A stretch of DNA of 25,495 bases, from the IMG/VR virus record IMGVR_UViG_3300021335_000080, positions 1 to 25,495 of that record. One strand, written 5' to 3'. Source of the DNA: a virus. The notes under the pieces were generated by a model. That model did no database searches and had not been told where the DNA came from. It saw only the letters and a program-made list of their open reading frames with translations. Positions 9,201-15,063 of the stretch are shown here, in pieces (the stretch's first letter is position 1; each line of letters opens with the position of its first letter). A program made the position numbers and the translations under genes.

Positions 9201-9620
9201 TACAAAGACTTTGAAAACTGGAAGTCTAAAGCTCCTGCTTCAAAGAAGTATGAGGAGATGACTTACGATGAGATCGTAGCCAGTGATAGTATCTCTAACT
9301 TAGATAAAGCTAATCTTCTTGAGGGTTGGATTAGAAAGAAAATAAGAAAAGGAAAAGAACAAGTCGAAGCTTTGTTTGATTCTTTCTTATCAGAAAATGA
9401 GAGTAAGATAAAAGCTAGAGGATATATTAGAAATAATTATATAATTTATTCTAAAGATAAAGGCGGTAAGCAAAACTTAAATACTGCTGCACAAACCCTT
9501 GGGTTTAAAACAGCAGATGAGTACTTGGCTGAGTCTGAGACTATATCGGATGAATTAACAAGAAGAATGAAACTTCTAGCCATAGTTCCAAACATAAGAG
9601 AGAACGAACCATACGACTAA
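6270..9620 (+). CDS. very large internal virion / ejection-like protein, 1116 residues
   Basis: This is the last gene of the plus-strand arm, starting at an ATG that overlaps the previous stop by one base. Residues about 100-240 contain glycine/alanine-rich hydrophobic stretches (ITAPSTYLGFASFGLGKVG, TGAVTGALVSGF, GTFGAATGYISG), of the kind seen in phage proteins that interact with or cross membranes during DNA ejection. Further on are conserved-looking blocks: MTSQPATTMRNLTNVGI (about 475-492), KVPFLVSAAAGVPFPRYLGN (about 667-687) and TGAMMLFAGYQIAKD (about 718). The C-terminal third is charged and helical. I see no transglycosylase active site in it; the lysozyme-like domain is on the separate 295-residue protein instead. 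Size, position and composition resemble internal virion proteins of marine podoviruses. It ends five bases before a terminator hairpin. Confidence 0.75.
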   Translation: MSTYVQKAPDSSFINLVEDNDFKRDLVSFFSGGRYKYTKDEMREMGFENLTKDFIEHMRAQSVNEVTATKDLNYVRNKDFSYKGKQAFGRLTQAWDNSKEAGTGFLDGLGDFAEGAITAPSTYLGFASFGLGKVGAKIASKGVQLAVRAGLKETLKKNVLKSSIARQSVKDAGTGAVTGALVSGFQGKQQGETREELGVGPEYTAKDLIFDSTVGAVAEGTFGAATGYISGRIGRGRAKEVADVMLERNTTFKKQAEEAAKKSLGTIKAASDAEKKQAMNIVADVEDILSARAGVRGAKIKGRLDPERVAKGRAILNAMSDPKANPEFSSGLSAQTMRGIAAASVDLMRALKLDTKSGDIRITEAIANKLRDGEGQEVFTILKNVKDKYGLSKDEFSMIYLSEVSRAGQTLGFQSAIKRGAKINLDEASDIDVLFSKGASSISSQDAQEISSAAVRNSRNVGVRFLQDLDTMRISFMTSQPATTMRNLTNVGILIGTDMVDQVNKAIYKGLTGDASQIKTFIPNMTAVVRGLSFNNTEAKLLRQIMLEEMPEQSMRLYNQAMRLEVGMESSGVLARVGRFVNMANTLSDSVFKEGIFYGNLERQFRDKGMSMSDWLRANTKLEDLPEGIDLTLAVDDANRLTMQRDFRGADSVLASTTRGLVNLNRKVPFLVSAAAGVPFPRYLGNHLQTVSDYAPILGEMLHRSGLTEGAKDDATRYARQATGAMMLFAGYQIAKDRDGEVDYGSIKNELGAKEDLKPLLGAAMFHMYLGDQAWRKENGLPTSFDNTDQLKRDLQDVLGGIPEFSFDLGIPVAILDAVAKQKITPDLEKKFGDFLSTFTMPGAIARDLIGQADYDQAGNPYTRELAITDDVKLDYSGAEMTNRALRMLPDVRSRQYLQSFNDETDISYYDFDNPVARGKVNPALKQITGRTAEPPLTTLQKEMSRYNLKNWQIYGSTATKSANVDLVLRERLAKSMYKDFENWKSKAPASKKYEEMTYDEIVASDSISNLDKANLLEGWIRKKIRKGKEQVEALFDSFLSENESKIKARGYIRNNYIIYSKDKGGKQNLNTAAQTLGFKTADEYLAESETISDELTRRMKLLAIVPNIRENEPYD

Positions 9621-9624
9621 AAAG

Positions 9625-9653
9625 AAACCCCCAGGAATTAACTGGGGGTTTTT
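9625..9653. terminator. bidirectional intrinsic terminator between the converging arms
   Basis: AAACCCCCAG (9625-9634) pairs perfectly with CTGGGGGTTT (9642-9651) around a 7-base loop. On the plus strand the stem runs into TTTTT (9649-9653). On the minus strand it runs into TTTCTTT (9627-9621). It sits between the stop of the plus-strand structural arm (9620) and the stop of the minus-strand arm (9660), so it can end both transcripts. Confidence 0.93.
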
Positions 9654-9659
9654 AGTTTG

Positions 9660-9887
9660 TTATTTCTTTTTATTATTTTTGTAGTCGATCATCTTATTTG
9701 AGTAGGAGAAAGCTTCTTCAATTATCTGATCAGACTTAGTGTAATACTTACCAGAAGCAAGGAGTCCTGACAAGGCATGACCTGCAAAAAAATCGTCAGT
9801 CTCTACCTTTATCTGAGTAGTATCTTTATTTGATACAAACTCTTGGGCTTCCTGCTCAAGGGTTTTTTTATTATCTTTACTAGTCAT
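9660..9887 (-). CDS. small hypothetical phage protein, last gene of the minus arm
   Basis: This 75-residue, charged protein has a central block DDFFAGHALSGLLAS (about residues 31-45), then YTKSDQIIEEAFSYSNKMI and a Lys/Asn-rich tail. The pattern F-x-A-x-x-L-x-G-L-L-A, followed by an amphipathic helix, recalls small phage proteins of unknown function that are common near replication genes; I recognise the pattern but not a named family. Its start overlaps the previous stop by 4 bases (ATGA). Its stop lies just upstream, in its own direction, of the bidirectional terminator, so it is the last gene of the minus transcript. Confidence 0.75.
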   Translation of the reverse strand: MTSKDNKKTLEQEAQEFVSNKDTTQIKVETDDFFAGHALSGLLASGKYYTKSDQIIEEAFSYSNKMIDYKNNKKK

Positions 9888-10231
9888 TTATGTTTTTCTT
9901 TTAAAGACTCTAACATCCTGGCAAGATACCACTGTGCTTTTTCCATATCTTCTACAGGATTAGTTTTATATCTGTAACGGTGTTGATACTTTATCATGTT
10001 ACCATGACAGTAATCTATAAAGCCATCAAGACCAAGGACTTGTTTGATGTAGTCAATACATTCTATCCCACCGTCTGCGTGATTGTAGTGGAAAGGTTTA
10101 TCAACTGGATTAAATTTAGAACTCATTTCTTTCCTTCCTGCTAAGTCTATTATATCTGAAACACTATACCTGTTGCACTCTCCACAGTGACCATCATCAT
10201 CAAGAAGAAAACCGCAGTCTTTGCATTTCAT
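9884..10231 (-). CDS. DUF3310 protein (T7 gp1.7-like nucleotide kinase family) with zinc ribbon
   Basis: Of 115 residues, the first 20 form a zinc ribbon with C3, C6, C16 and C19 (CKDCGFLLDDDGHCGEC). The main domain begins near residue 46: PFHYNHADGGIECIDYI, then FIDYCHGNMIKYQHRYRYK and EDMEKAQWYLARML. This order (HY, then IE-x-I, then G-N-x-x-K-Y-x-x-R, then D-x-x-K-A-x-W-Y-L) is the DUF3310 signature, the family of T7 gp1.7, reported as a dNMP kinase. It probably helps phosphorylate deoxynucleotides, matching the neighbouring NrdJ and MazG. AGGAT stands before the ATG. An internal Met36 could give a shorter form without the zinc ribbon. The N-terminal zinc ribbon is a fused addition to the core domain. 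Confidence 0.85.
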   Translation of the reverse strand: MKCKDCGFLLDDDGHCGECNRYSVSDIIDLAGRKEMSSKFNPVDKPFHYNHADGGIECIDYIKQVLGLDGFIDYCHGNMIKYQHRYRYKTNPVEDMEKAQWYLARMLESLKEKHK

Positions 10232-10239
10232 ATTCTATC

Positions 10240-10725
10240 CTAGCTTATAGCAACAGAGTGTGTACTGTTTTCTACCACGTAGTCTAAAGGAAGTATAGTA
10301 ATTAAATCACCTCTACCTGGTCTGGTCAGTAATCCAAACTCACCCTTGAAGTATTCAGTACATCTCTTCCTAAGATCATGTATAATATTAGATGGATCTA
10401 ACAGATAGAAGAAGTCCTTTGCTCTTACTGCAACAAACCTATCTATATCGTTAGGTACTCCCCATCCCTTTGTAGGCTTCCAATCAGGAGGACGTTTAAC
10501 TGTACGTAGTTCCCACCAAATTGTGTAGTCTACTGGTCCTTTCCTTTCAAATCGTTTGGCTGCTTTTACGTCAACCTTACCAAAGTCTTTATCTAAAACG
10601 TCCCAGTGTTCAAAGATATCTTCTTCTCTTGTAGCAGATCTAACAAAGTTATCTCCACGTAATTTTATAAACTCTTTTTCTGCTGCTGTACCCTCTCTAA
10701 TAGAGGAAGCGTTTTTCTTTGGCAT
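10240..10725 (-). CDS. PD-(D/E)XK-like nuclease-fold protein of unknown role
   Basis: This 161-residue protein starts at an ATG with GGAG eight bases upstream. The central block EHWDVLDKDFGKVDVKAAKR (residues 39-58) has D42, then D52-x-K54, preceded by a helix with E16/E18. This arrangement (E, D, then D-x-K) resembles the active site of the PD-(D/E)XK nuclease fold. It is followed by W-rich strands (DYTIWWELRTV) and GVPNDIDRFVAVRAKDFFYLL, as in substrate or protein-binding parts of such folds. The call rests on a short motif and is moderate. The protein lies between NrdJ and the DUF3310 protein in a recombination and nucleotide cluster, which fits a nuclease. It could equally be an inactive relative. 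Confidence 0.65.
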   Translation of the reverse strand: MPKKNASSIREGTAAEKEFIKLRGDNFVRSATREEDIFEHWDVLDKDFGKVDVKAAKRFERKGPVDYTIWWELRTVKRPPDWKPTKGWGVPNDIDRFVAVRAKDFFYLLDPSNIIHDLRKRCTEYFKGEFGLLTRPGRGDLITILPLDYVVENSTHSVAIS

Positions 10726-10728
10726 ACT

Positions 10729-12627
10729 TTAAGCTCCTATGTCTACCACCTCACAGACATCACCAGTGCAAGCCATTGCCTGACTTGACGTAGTAGTGTC
10801 CTCTTTTTCATACTCGCTGAGTCTAGACCAGTCAATAGTTTTTGGCATAGTAACTAAAATATTTTTGTATTCTTCTTTGTCTATCTCCTGATACGGAGCT
10901 TGTTGATAAGTGTGTTCGTTATAGGGTAGAAAAGATACACCACTCATTTCATCGAAGTGTTCATACACAAATGTTCCAACCTCAAACCATTCATCTTTCT
11001 TGACGTTGATTGTTACACTAGGTTTGTGCTCTGACCAGTGCCTCTGATACATCAACCACATTTTAAGTTGGTCAACAGCAGACAAGTCAGATGTAACTAC
11101 AGCCTTGTTAGGAGCTTTAACAGGAAACGAGAACACTGTTGTTTGGTCTGGTTTAAATACGTCAGGCTCACTAGGAATACCCTGATCCTTCATGAAAGTG
11201 GTAAGAGGATCTTTGTTATCTCCTCTAACGGTTCTAACGTAATAAGGTGAATGACGTGCATGGATTCCAGAGGCAGAGTCAACCAACTGTGAGACTGTAC
11301 CTGATGGCTTGACACAAGTAATAGCTGCCGACTGTGGAATACCAAGACGATCAGCCCACTCAGCATTAGTAACAACAGCAACGTTACGTAAGTTCTCAAG
11401 GGTTTTATCCAGTCCTTTATTCTTTGTAGTCATAAGAGGGTTATCCATTATACCTGTAAGACTTACACCTAAGAGTCTTTCTTCTTCTGTGTTTGTTGTC
11501 CAGATTTTTCTGAGGTATGGAAACTTTGTGTACGTGCTTTGGATCGTCCCAAGTATTGTGGCGAGTTTGACTTTTCTAGCCAGGTCATCCACCGTATCTG
11601 TGGCTCGTACCACAACTTCCGTAAGATTGCAGAACTGATACGGTCTAAGAATAATCTCACTACAGGGATTAGTTCCGAAGTCAAAATCAGAATTACGTCT
11701 GCCATTCTTTGCAGCCTGTCTCTTAGATGCCTCACGATTAAATATACCACGTTCACCACTCCCTGATTCTACTAGTGCCATCCACTCACGCATGAAGGAC
11801 AGACTATCTGGTTTCTCTGTGTATGCTACACTGTTGTTAGCCAAGGCACGTTGGGGTTCGTTATCCCACCAGTTACCAGACTTAGCATGACGCATACGAT
11901 CATCTGATAGATTAGATAAAGATATCATAGCAGACCTACGTACTCCACCTACAACTACTATCTCTCCTATCTTACACATTAGATCGTGGCACTCTATTGA
12001 GGATAGCTTACGTCCTTCTGCTTCTCTAAACATTTTAACTGTAAAGTTAAATAAATCTACAAGAGGAGCAGGACCAGAGGCTCTACCACCAAATGTTTTT
12101 AACCTTGCACCTGCAGGTCTTACCCTGCTTACATCCCATAGTGGAACCTCACCTGCCCATAGGAGTACTAGTAATTGTCTGAACGCTTTAGCCCATCCCT
12201 CCTTGCTGTCCTTTACCACAATGGTAGTATCACTATCGAAGAGTTTAGGAATTTCGGGAAGCTTGCTAATGAACTGTCTCTCAACACTGAAGCCAACACC
12301 AGTACCACAGAGGAGGATAAACATAGCCTCATCGAAGGACTTTGGGTCATCTACAGGTAAGTAACTACAGTTATATCCTGCAGTGTTATCTCTGTCTAAA
12401 GCTATACCTGCTGTCATCATAGCTCTCATGCTAGGCATGATCTCTAAGTTAAGTATAGCAAACATTATTTCATCTTTAGTATCTGAGTCTACTTTGTCAC
12501 CTATAACATTCTCTATGTAACGATCTACTGTTTCAGGCCATGCTTCTCTGCCTTTACCATCAAAGTATTTAGCGTACCTTGATGTGTGAATAAATGCTTG
12601 GTAATCTGTTGGTAAGTAATTGTTCAT
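10729..12627 (-). CDS. nrdJ: adenosylcobalamin-dependent class II ribonucleotide reductase
   Basis: This enzyme makes deoxyribonucleotides from ribonucleotides using coenzyme B12, needs no oxygen and no separate radical subunit. All expected cysteines are present: C87 (GYNCSYLP), C322 in NPCSEI with E324 (thiyl radical site) and C333 (FCNLTEV) exactly 11 residues later, and a C-terminal redox pair C620/C625 (ACTGDVCEV). These match C119, C408, C419, C731 and C736 of the Lactobacillus leichmannii enzyme in order and spacing. PSGTVSQLVDSASGIHAR (441-458) is a further signature. At 632 residues it is about 100 shorter than that 739-residue enzyme. It overlaps mazG by 4 bases (ATGA). The host must make or import B12 for it to work. 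No intein is present. Confidence 0.96.
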   Translation of the reverse strand: MNNYLPTDYQAFIHTSRYAKYFDGKGREAWPETVDRYIENVIGDKVDSDTKDEIMFAILNLEIMPSMRAMMTAGIALDRDNTAGYNCSYLPVDDPKSFDEAMFILLCGTGVGFSVERQFISKLPEIPKLFDSDTTIVVKDSKEGWAKAFRQLLVLLWAGEVPLWDVSRVRPAGARLKTFGGRASGPAPLVDLFNFTVKMFREAEGRKLSSIECHDLMCKIGEIVVVGGVRRSAMISLSNLSDDRMRHAKSGNWWDNEPQRALANNSVAYTEKPDSLSFMREWMALVESGSGERGIFNREASKRQAAKNGRRNSDFDFGTNPCSEIILRPYQFCNLTEVVVRATDTVDDLARKVKLATILGTIQSTYTKFPYLRKIWTTNTEEERLLGVSLTGIMDNPLMTTKNKGLDKTLENLRNVAVVTNAEWADRLGIPQSAAITCVKPSGTVSQLVDSASGIHARHSPYYVRTVRGDNKDPLTTFMKDQGIPSEPDVFKPDQTTVFSFPVKAPNKAVVTSDLSAVDQLKMWLMYQRHWSEHKPSVTINVKKDEWFEVGTFVYEHFDEMSGVSFLPYNEHTYQQAPYQEIDKEEYKNILVTMPKTIDWSRLSEYEKEDTTTSSQAMACTGDVCEVVDIGA

Positions 12628-13013
12628 CTGTTGTCTCCCGATCCTTGTAGTGTTCCTCTTTTTTCCCTATCATCTAACTTAGCTACATTTTTCTCCATTA
12701 CAATAGCTAAGTTCTCACCAAAATGATTAGCTAGTGCAGTTACGTAAAATAAAACATCACCCAGTTCTTTAACTATTTCCTCAGAGGAAACTTTGTTTCT
12801 ATCTCTTATCTTTTTCTTTATCTTCTCTGCTACTTCTCCTGCCTCTCCTACAAGACCAAGTGTGTTCTCTATAAGTCTGTCATCACCTGTTGTTACAATT
12901 TTCTTTTCAACCCAGTCTGTGTAGTCTGCAAGAACTGTGCTGTTCTCTGGTTTGTTTAAATCAAATTGATCAAAGTATCCCATGTCTTCTAAGTCTTTAC
13001 CTGTAATCATCAT
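12624..13013 (-). CDS. mazG: MazG-like nucleotide pyrophosphohydrolase
   Basis: This 129-residue protein contains GLVGEAGEVAEKIKK (53-67) and VKELGDVLFYVTALA (81-95), giving the E57-x-x-E60 and E83-x-x-D86 metal-binding pairs of all-alpha NTP pyrophosphohydrolases. The C-terminal segment EKNVAKLDDREKRGTLQGSG is also typical of phage MazG-like proteins. The family hydrolyses (d)NTPs to monophosphates. In phages it is thought to clean or rebalance the pool, or to alter ppGpp signalling in the host. It is translationally coupled at both ends: its ATG overlaps the stop of the 53-residue gene and its stop overlaps the nrdJ start (both ATGA). This places nucleotide turnover and deoxynucleotide synthesis under joint expression. 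Confidence 0.93.
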   Translation of the reverse strand: MMITGKDLEDMGYFDQFDLNKPENSTVLADYTDWVEKKIVTTGDDRLIENTLGLVGEAGEVAEKIKKKIRDRNKVSSEEIVKELGDVLFYVTALANHFGENLAIVMEKNVAKLDDREKRGTLQGSGDNR

Positions 13014-13171
13014 TTTTCCTTTACATCTATCTCTATTATTTCAACATCATCAATATCGTACACTGCGTAAGATACGGCTTGTTCAAGTCCTATCTTTGCA
13101 CCATCCTTATCTGCAGCTATAAAGTTAGCGTCAGAATCTAAGTCAAGTAGCATTGTTATTTCAAACAACAC
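13010..13171 (-). CDS. 53-residue conserved-looking small protein (GTG start)
   Basis: A GTG start at 13171 lies five bases after a perfect GGAGG, making a better initiation site than the in-frame ATG at 13153. The product begins (M)LFEITMLLDLDSDANFI, continues AADKDGAKIGLEQAVSYAV and ends YDIDDVEIIEIDVKEK, an acidic alpha/beta-looking protein with a strand, helix, strand pattern. The stop overlaps the mazG ATG (ATGA). The strong ribosome site, overlap and codon structure make it a real gene despite its size. I recall similar short phage proteins that begin with a strand of the form [FV]E[VI]TM, but cannot name a family. Function unknown. Confidence 0.8.
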   Translation of the reverse strand: MLFEITMLLDLDSDANFIAADKDGAKIGLEQAVSYAVYDIDDVEIIEIDVKEK

Positions 13172-13213
13172 AGGAACCTCCAAGTTATAAGAATTAAATT
13201 AAACACGTCAAGA

Positions 13214-13600
13214 TTATTCTTCAAGCCACTCATCAGGTATTACCTTTTGAGCATATTTAAATCCATGACGTTTACACCAGTCACCGTAGGAAGACTTAGC
13301 ACCCTTATATAACTTGGCTCTGCTATTCTGAAACACAAACCTCAAGTCTAACTCAGGGTATTGTTTCTTTATCTCTACGTGCTTACGTCTGTCGTTAGAT
13401 ACAAAACGTCCTTTGGTTTCTATTACGATACCATTCTCTAAGATAAAGTCAGGTGTGTAGTGTCGAGTCCTAACATCTAACCACTCTATACGTTCTTTCT
13501 CGTAGGTAAACTTGATACCTTTTTTCTTTAAGTACTTAGCTGTGTCATCCTCAAAACCAGAACGATACCCTGCCTTTATAGCCCTGGATCTAGTACTCAT
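13214..13600 (-). CDS. T7 gp3-like endonuclease I (Holliday junction resolvase)
   Basis: This 128-residue protein matches phage endonuclease I along nearly its whole length (T7 gp3 is 149 residues). The active-site residues are all present: E17 (GYRSGFED), D51 (YTPDF), E61 and K63 (VIETKGRF), with the same spacing as T7 E20, D55, E65 and K67. It continues with FVFQNSRAKLYKGAKSSYGD (88-107), typical of the family. The enzyme works as a dimer, cutting branched DNA and Holliday junctions and degrading host DNA for nucleotide reuse. The ribosome site is weak, and the gene starts only six bases after the upstream exonuclease stop, so it is probably read from the same transcript. Confidence 0.95.
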   Translation of the reverse strand: MSTRSRAIKAGYRSGFEDDTAKYLKKKGIKFTYEKERIEWLDVRTRHYTPDFILENGIVIETKGRFVSNDRRKHVEIKKQYPELDLRFVFQNSRAKLYKGAKSSYGDWCKRHGFKYAQKVIPDEWLEE

Positions 13601-13606
13601 AATTAA

Positions 13607-14392
13607 TCACAACCACTCAGGTTTTTGAATAACAGTGTAGTCACCCCAACCTGTACTATAATCAGAATCCTTTTCTGCTTTTGCAATAATAGCTAAAGTT
13701 TTATGCAGTTGCTTCATACCCCAGTGCATAACTTCTGGACCCATCACATGTACGTGTGAAAGAAATGGTGCAGTCTTTTCACAGGCAATAAAAGAAAAAT
13801 TATCTACTTCATAACCTGCCAGTTTACATGCGTAAACGTAGTGAGCACCCTGTAAAAGATAGCCATACTTCAGACACTCTTTTAAGAAACCTCTTGGACT
13901 AGCATCCTGTGTTGTCTTTACATCGTAGACTGTACCTTCTTTTTCTATCAGTAAGTCTGGACGAGTTTTCAAAGTTAATCCTGAGATAGGATCTTCTACA
14001 AAGATACTGATCTCGTTTAATCTATCAGGGTGATTTAAGTATGATGCACACACAGGATTGTTTAGAGCACCCCTGGTTATACAGTTAGCCACGTTAAACT
14101 CTACCTCAGTAAGTAAGATTTGATCTTCATCAAGGTTGGCTTGCATCTCTTTAAATGCTGTACTTGATTTAGTCTTTGGTCCTTTAACTACTAGGTTACG
14201 TTCTTTCTCTAGTAGGTTAGCGTGTACTGCACTTCCCATTGCAAAGGCTGCGTTGTTAGAGTTACGCTTCTCACCCTTCCAGTGTGCCAGTGTCTTTTTA
14301 TATACAGCCTTTACAGCACTTGAAGAAACACCACTGGTTGAGTGATACTCTTCATTAGACATATCTGTTATTATTTCTTTTTTATATTCCAT
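13607..14392 (-). CDS. PD-(D/E)XK exonuclease (RecE / exonuclease VIII-like, DUF3799 type)
   Basis: The 261-residue protein has the RecB/RecE-like nuclease layout: GSAVHANLLE (53-62) on the first helix, E127 (LNEISIF), RPDLLI with D146, YDVKTTQDASP with D157 and K159, and the QGAHYVYAC helix with Q181. These are the conserved H, E, D, D-x-K and Q-x-x-x-Y positions of the superfamily, seen also in phage recombination exonucleases. It probably degrades one DNA strand to create 3' single-stranded ends for recombination, or acts in place of the T7 gp6 exonuclease, which is not seen in this window. A GAGAGAG ribosome site precedes the ATG. The gene begins just after the SSB terminator. The C-terminal part (KHDKxLAIIAKAE-like) is helical. 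Confidence 0.9.
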   Translation of the reverse strand: MEYKKEIITDMSNEEYHSTSGVSSSAVKAVYKKTLAHWKGEKRNSNNAAFAMGSAVHANLLEKERNLVVKGPKTKSSTAFKEMQANLDEDQILLTEVEFNVANCITRGALNNPVCASYLNHPDRLNEISIFVEDPISGLTLKTRPDLLIEKEGTVYDVKTTQDASPRGFLKECLKYGYLLQGAHYVYACKLAGYEVDNFSFIACEKTAPFLSHVHVMGPEVMHWGMKQLHKTLAIIAKAEKDSDYSTGWGDYTVIQKPEWL

Positions 14393-14413
14393 GTCTCTCT
14401 CTCATTATAAAAT

Positions 14414-14450
14414 AGCCCCCACCTAAAAATGAACGAAAAAGATGGGGGCT
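14414..14450 (-). terminator. intrinsic terminator after the SSB gene
   Basis: Read on the minus strand, AGCCCCCATCT (14450-14440) pairs with AGGTGGGGGCT (14424-14414), an 11-bp stem with one G-U pair and a 15-base loop, followed by TATTTTAT. The G-U pair becomes an A-C mismatch on the plus strand, which supports a minus-strand RNA. It lies between the SSB stop (14481) and the exonuclease start (14392). The imperfect U tract suggests partial read-through to downstream genes. Confidence 0.8.
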
Positions 14451-14480
14451 TAGTCTTCTAGGGTAAAAAGGAACTAAAAC

Positions 14481-15005
14481 CTAGAAGGGTATTGAGTCCT
14501 GTGGTTCTTTTTGGGAGGAAGACTTACCACTAGAACTCTTACTGTGATCTGTAAACATTTCAGAGGCTGACTGGGAGGAGCCACCCTCACTGTTATAAAC
14601 CACATGATCAAGAACTTGAAGACCCATAAGACGTGTACCTACAAGACCTTTCTTTGTACGATACACCTCAACTTTAACAATACCTTTGCTTCCGTTACCG
14701 ATAAAACCGTTATCGTCTAGACTCCAGGCTTTACCTGCAATGTCAGCTATGACAGGCTCACCGCCCATCCAGTCCTCAGTACCAGTGTGAGGGCGTGACA
14801 CAGTGAGTCTATACCCACCGTCTACTTCCTCTATTTTCTTTTGACATCCTGCTTTCTTCAAAGCATCTGCTGTTTTCTTGTCGGTGGTTACAGTAACCTT
14901 GTACTCACCGTTAGTATCAATATTCCATTCGGCTTGATCTCTGTTGGACTCAAATACTTTTGCCCATTCGATTGTACCTTTAATATCTATTTGTGTTGAT
15001 GGCAT
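14481..15005 (-). CDS. T7 gp2.5-like single-stranded DNA-binding protein
   Basis: This 174-residue protein begins with a strand-rich OB-fold-like region (EWAKVFESNRDQAEW, then YKVTVTTDKKTADALKKAG) and continues GIVKVEVYRTKKGLVGTRLMG (a strand pair) before a Ser/Gly/Lys-rich linker (about 140-165). It ends EPQDSIPF, with the terminal phenylalanine characteristic of gp2.5-type and other phage SSBs, where the tail contacts polymerase and helicase. The tail is less acidic than in T7. The overall order matches phage gp2.5-type SSBs, which are poorly conserved in sequence. A strong AGGAGGG site precedes the ATG. The gene sits between polymerase and exonuclease and appears to have its own -35 element and terminator, fitting the high copy number SSBs need. 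Confidence 0.88.
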   Translation of the reverse strand: MPSTQIDIKGTIEWAKVFESNRDQAEWNIDTNGEYKVTVTTDKKTADALKKAGCQKKIEEVDGGYRLTVSRPHTGTEDWMGGEPVIADIAGKAWSLDDNGFIGNGSKGIVKVEVYRTKKGLVGTRLMGLQVLDHVVYNSEGGSSQSASEMFTDHSKSSSGKSSSQKEPQDSIPF

Positions 15006-15034
15006 ACTGCCCTCCTTTTCTTTTACTGTTGTTA

Positions 15035-15063
15035 CATCTAATATTTTTTATTGTAGTTGTCAA
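15035..15063 (-). promoter_or_regulatory. candidate sigma70-like promoter for the SSB gene
   Basis: On the minus strand a perfect TTGACA (15063-15058) overlaps the polymerase stop codon. Seventeen bases downstream is TAGATG (15040-15035), a weak -10 with only three consensus positions. An AT-rich spacer and AGGAGGG (just upstream of the SSB ATG) follow. The -35 is convincing by itself, but it partly encodes the last residues and stop of the polymerase, so chance is possible. Confidence 0.4.

Noticed and set aside
11309-11638. 109-codon plus-strand frame
   Set aside because: It is antisense to nrdJ, whose catalytic motifs are intact on the other strand.
14404-14409. Perfect TATAAT on the minus strand before the exonuclease
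   Set aside because: It lies in the tail of the SSB terminator, has no -35, and would put the transcript start almost at the start codon.
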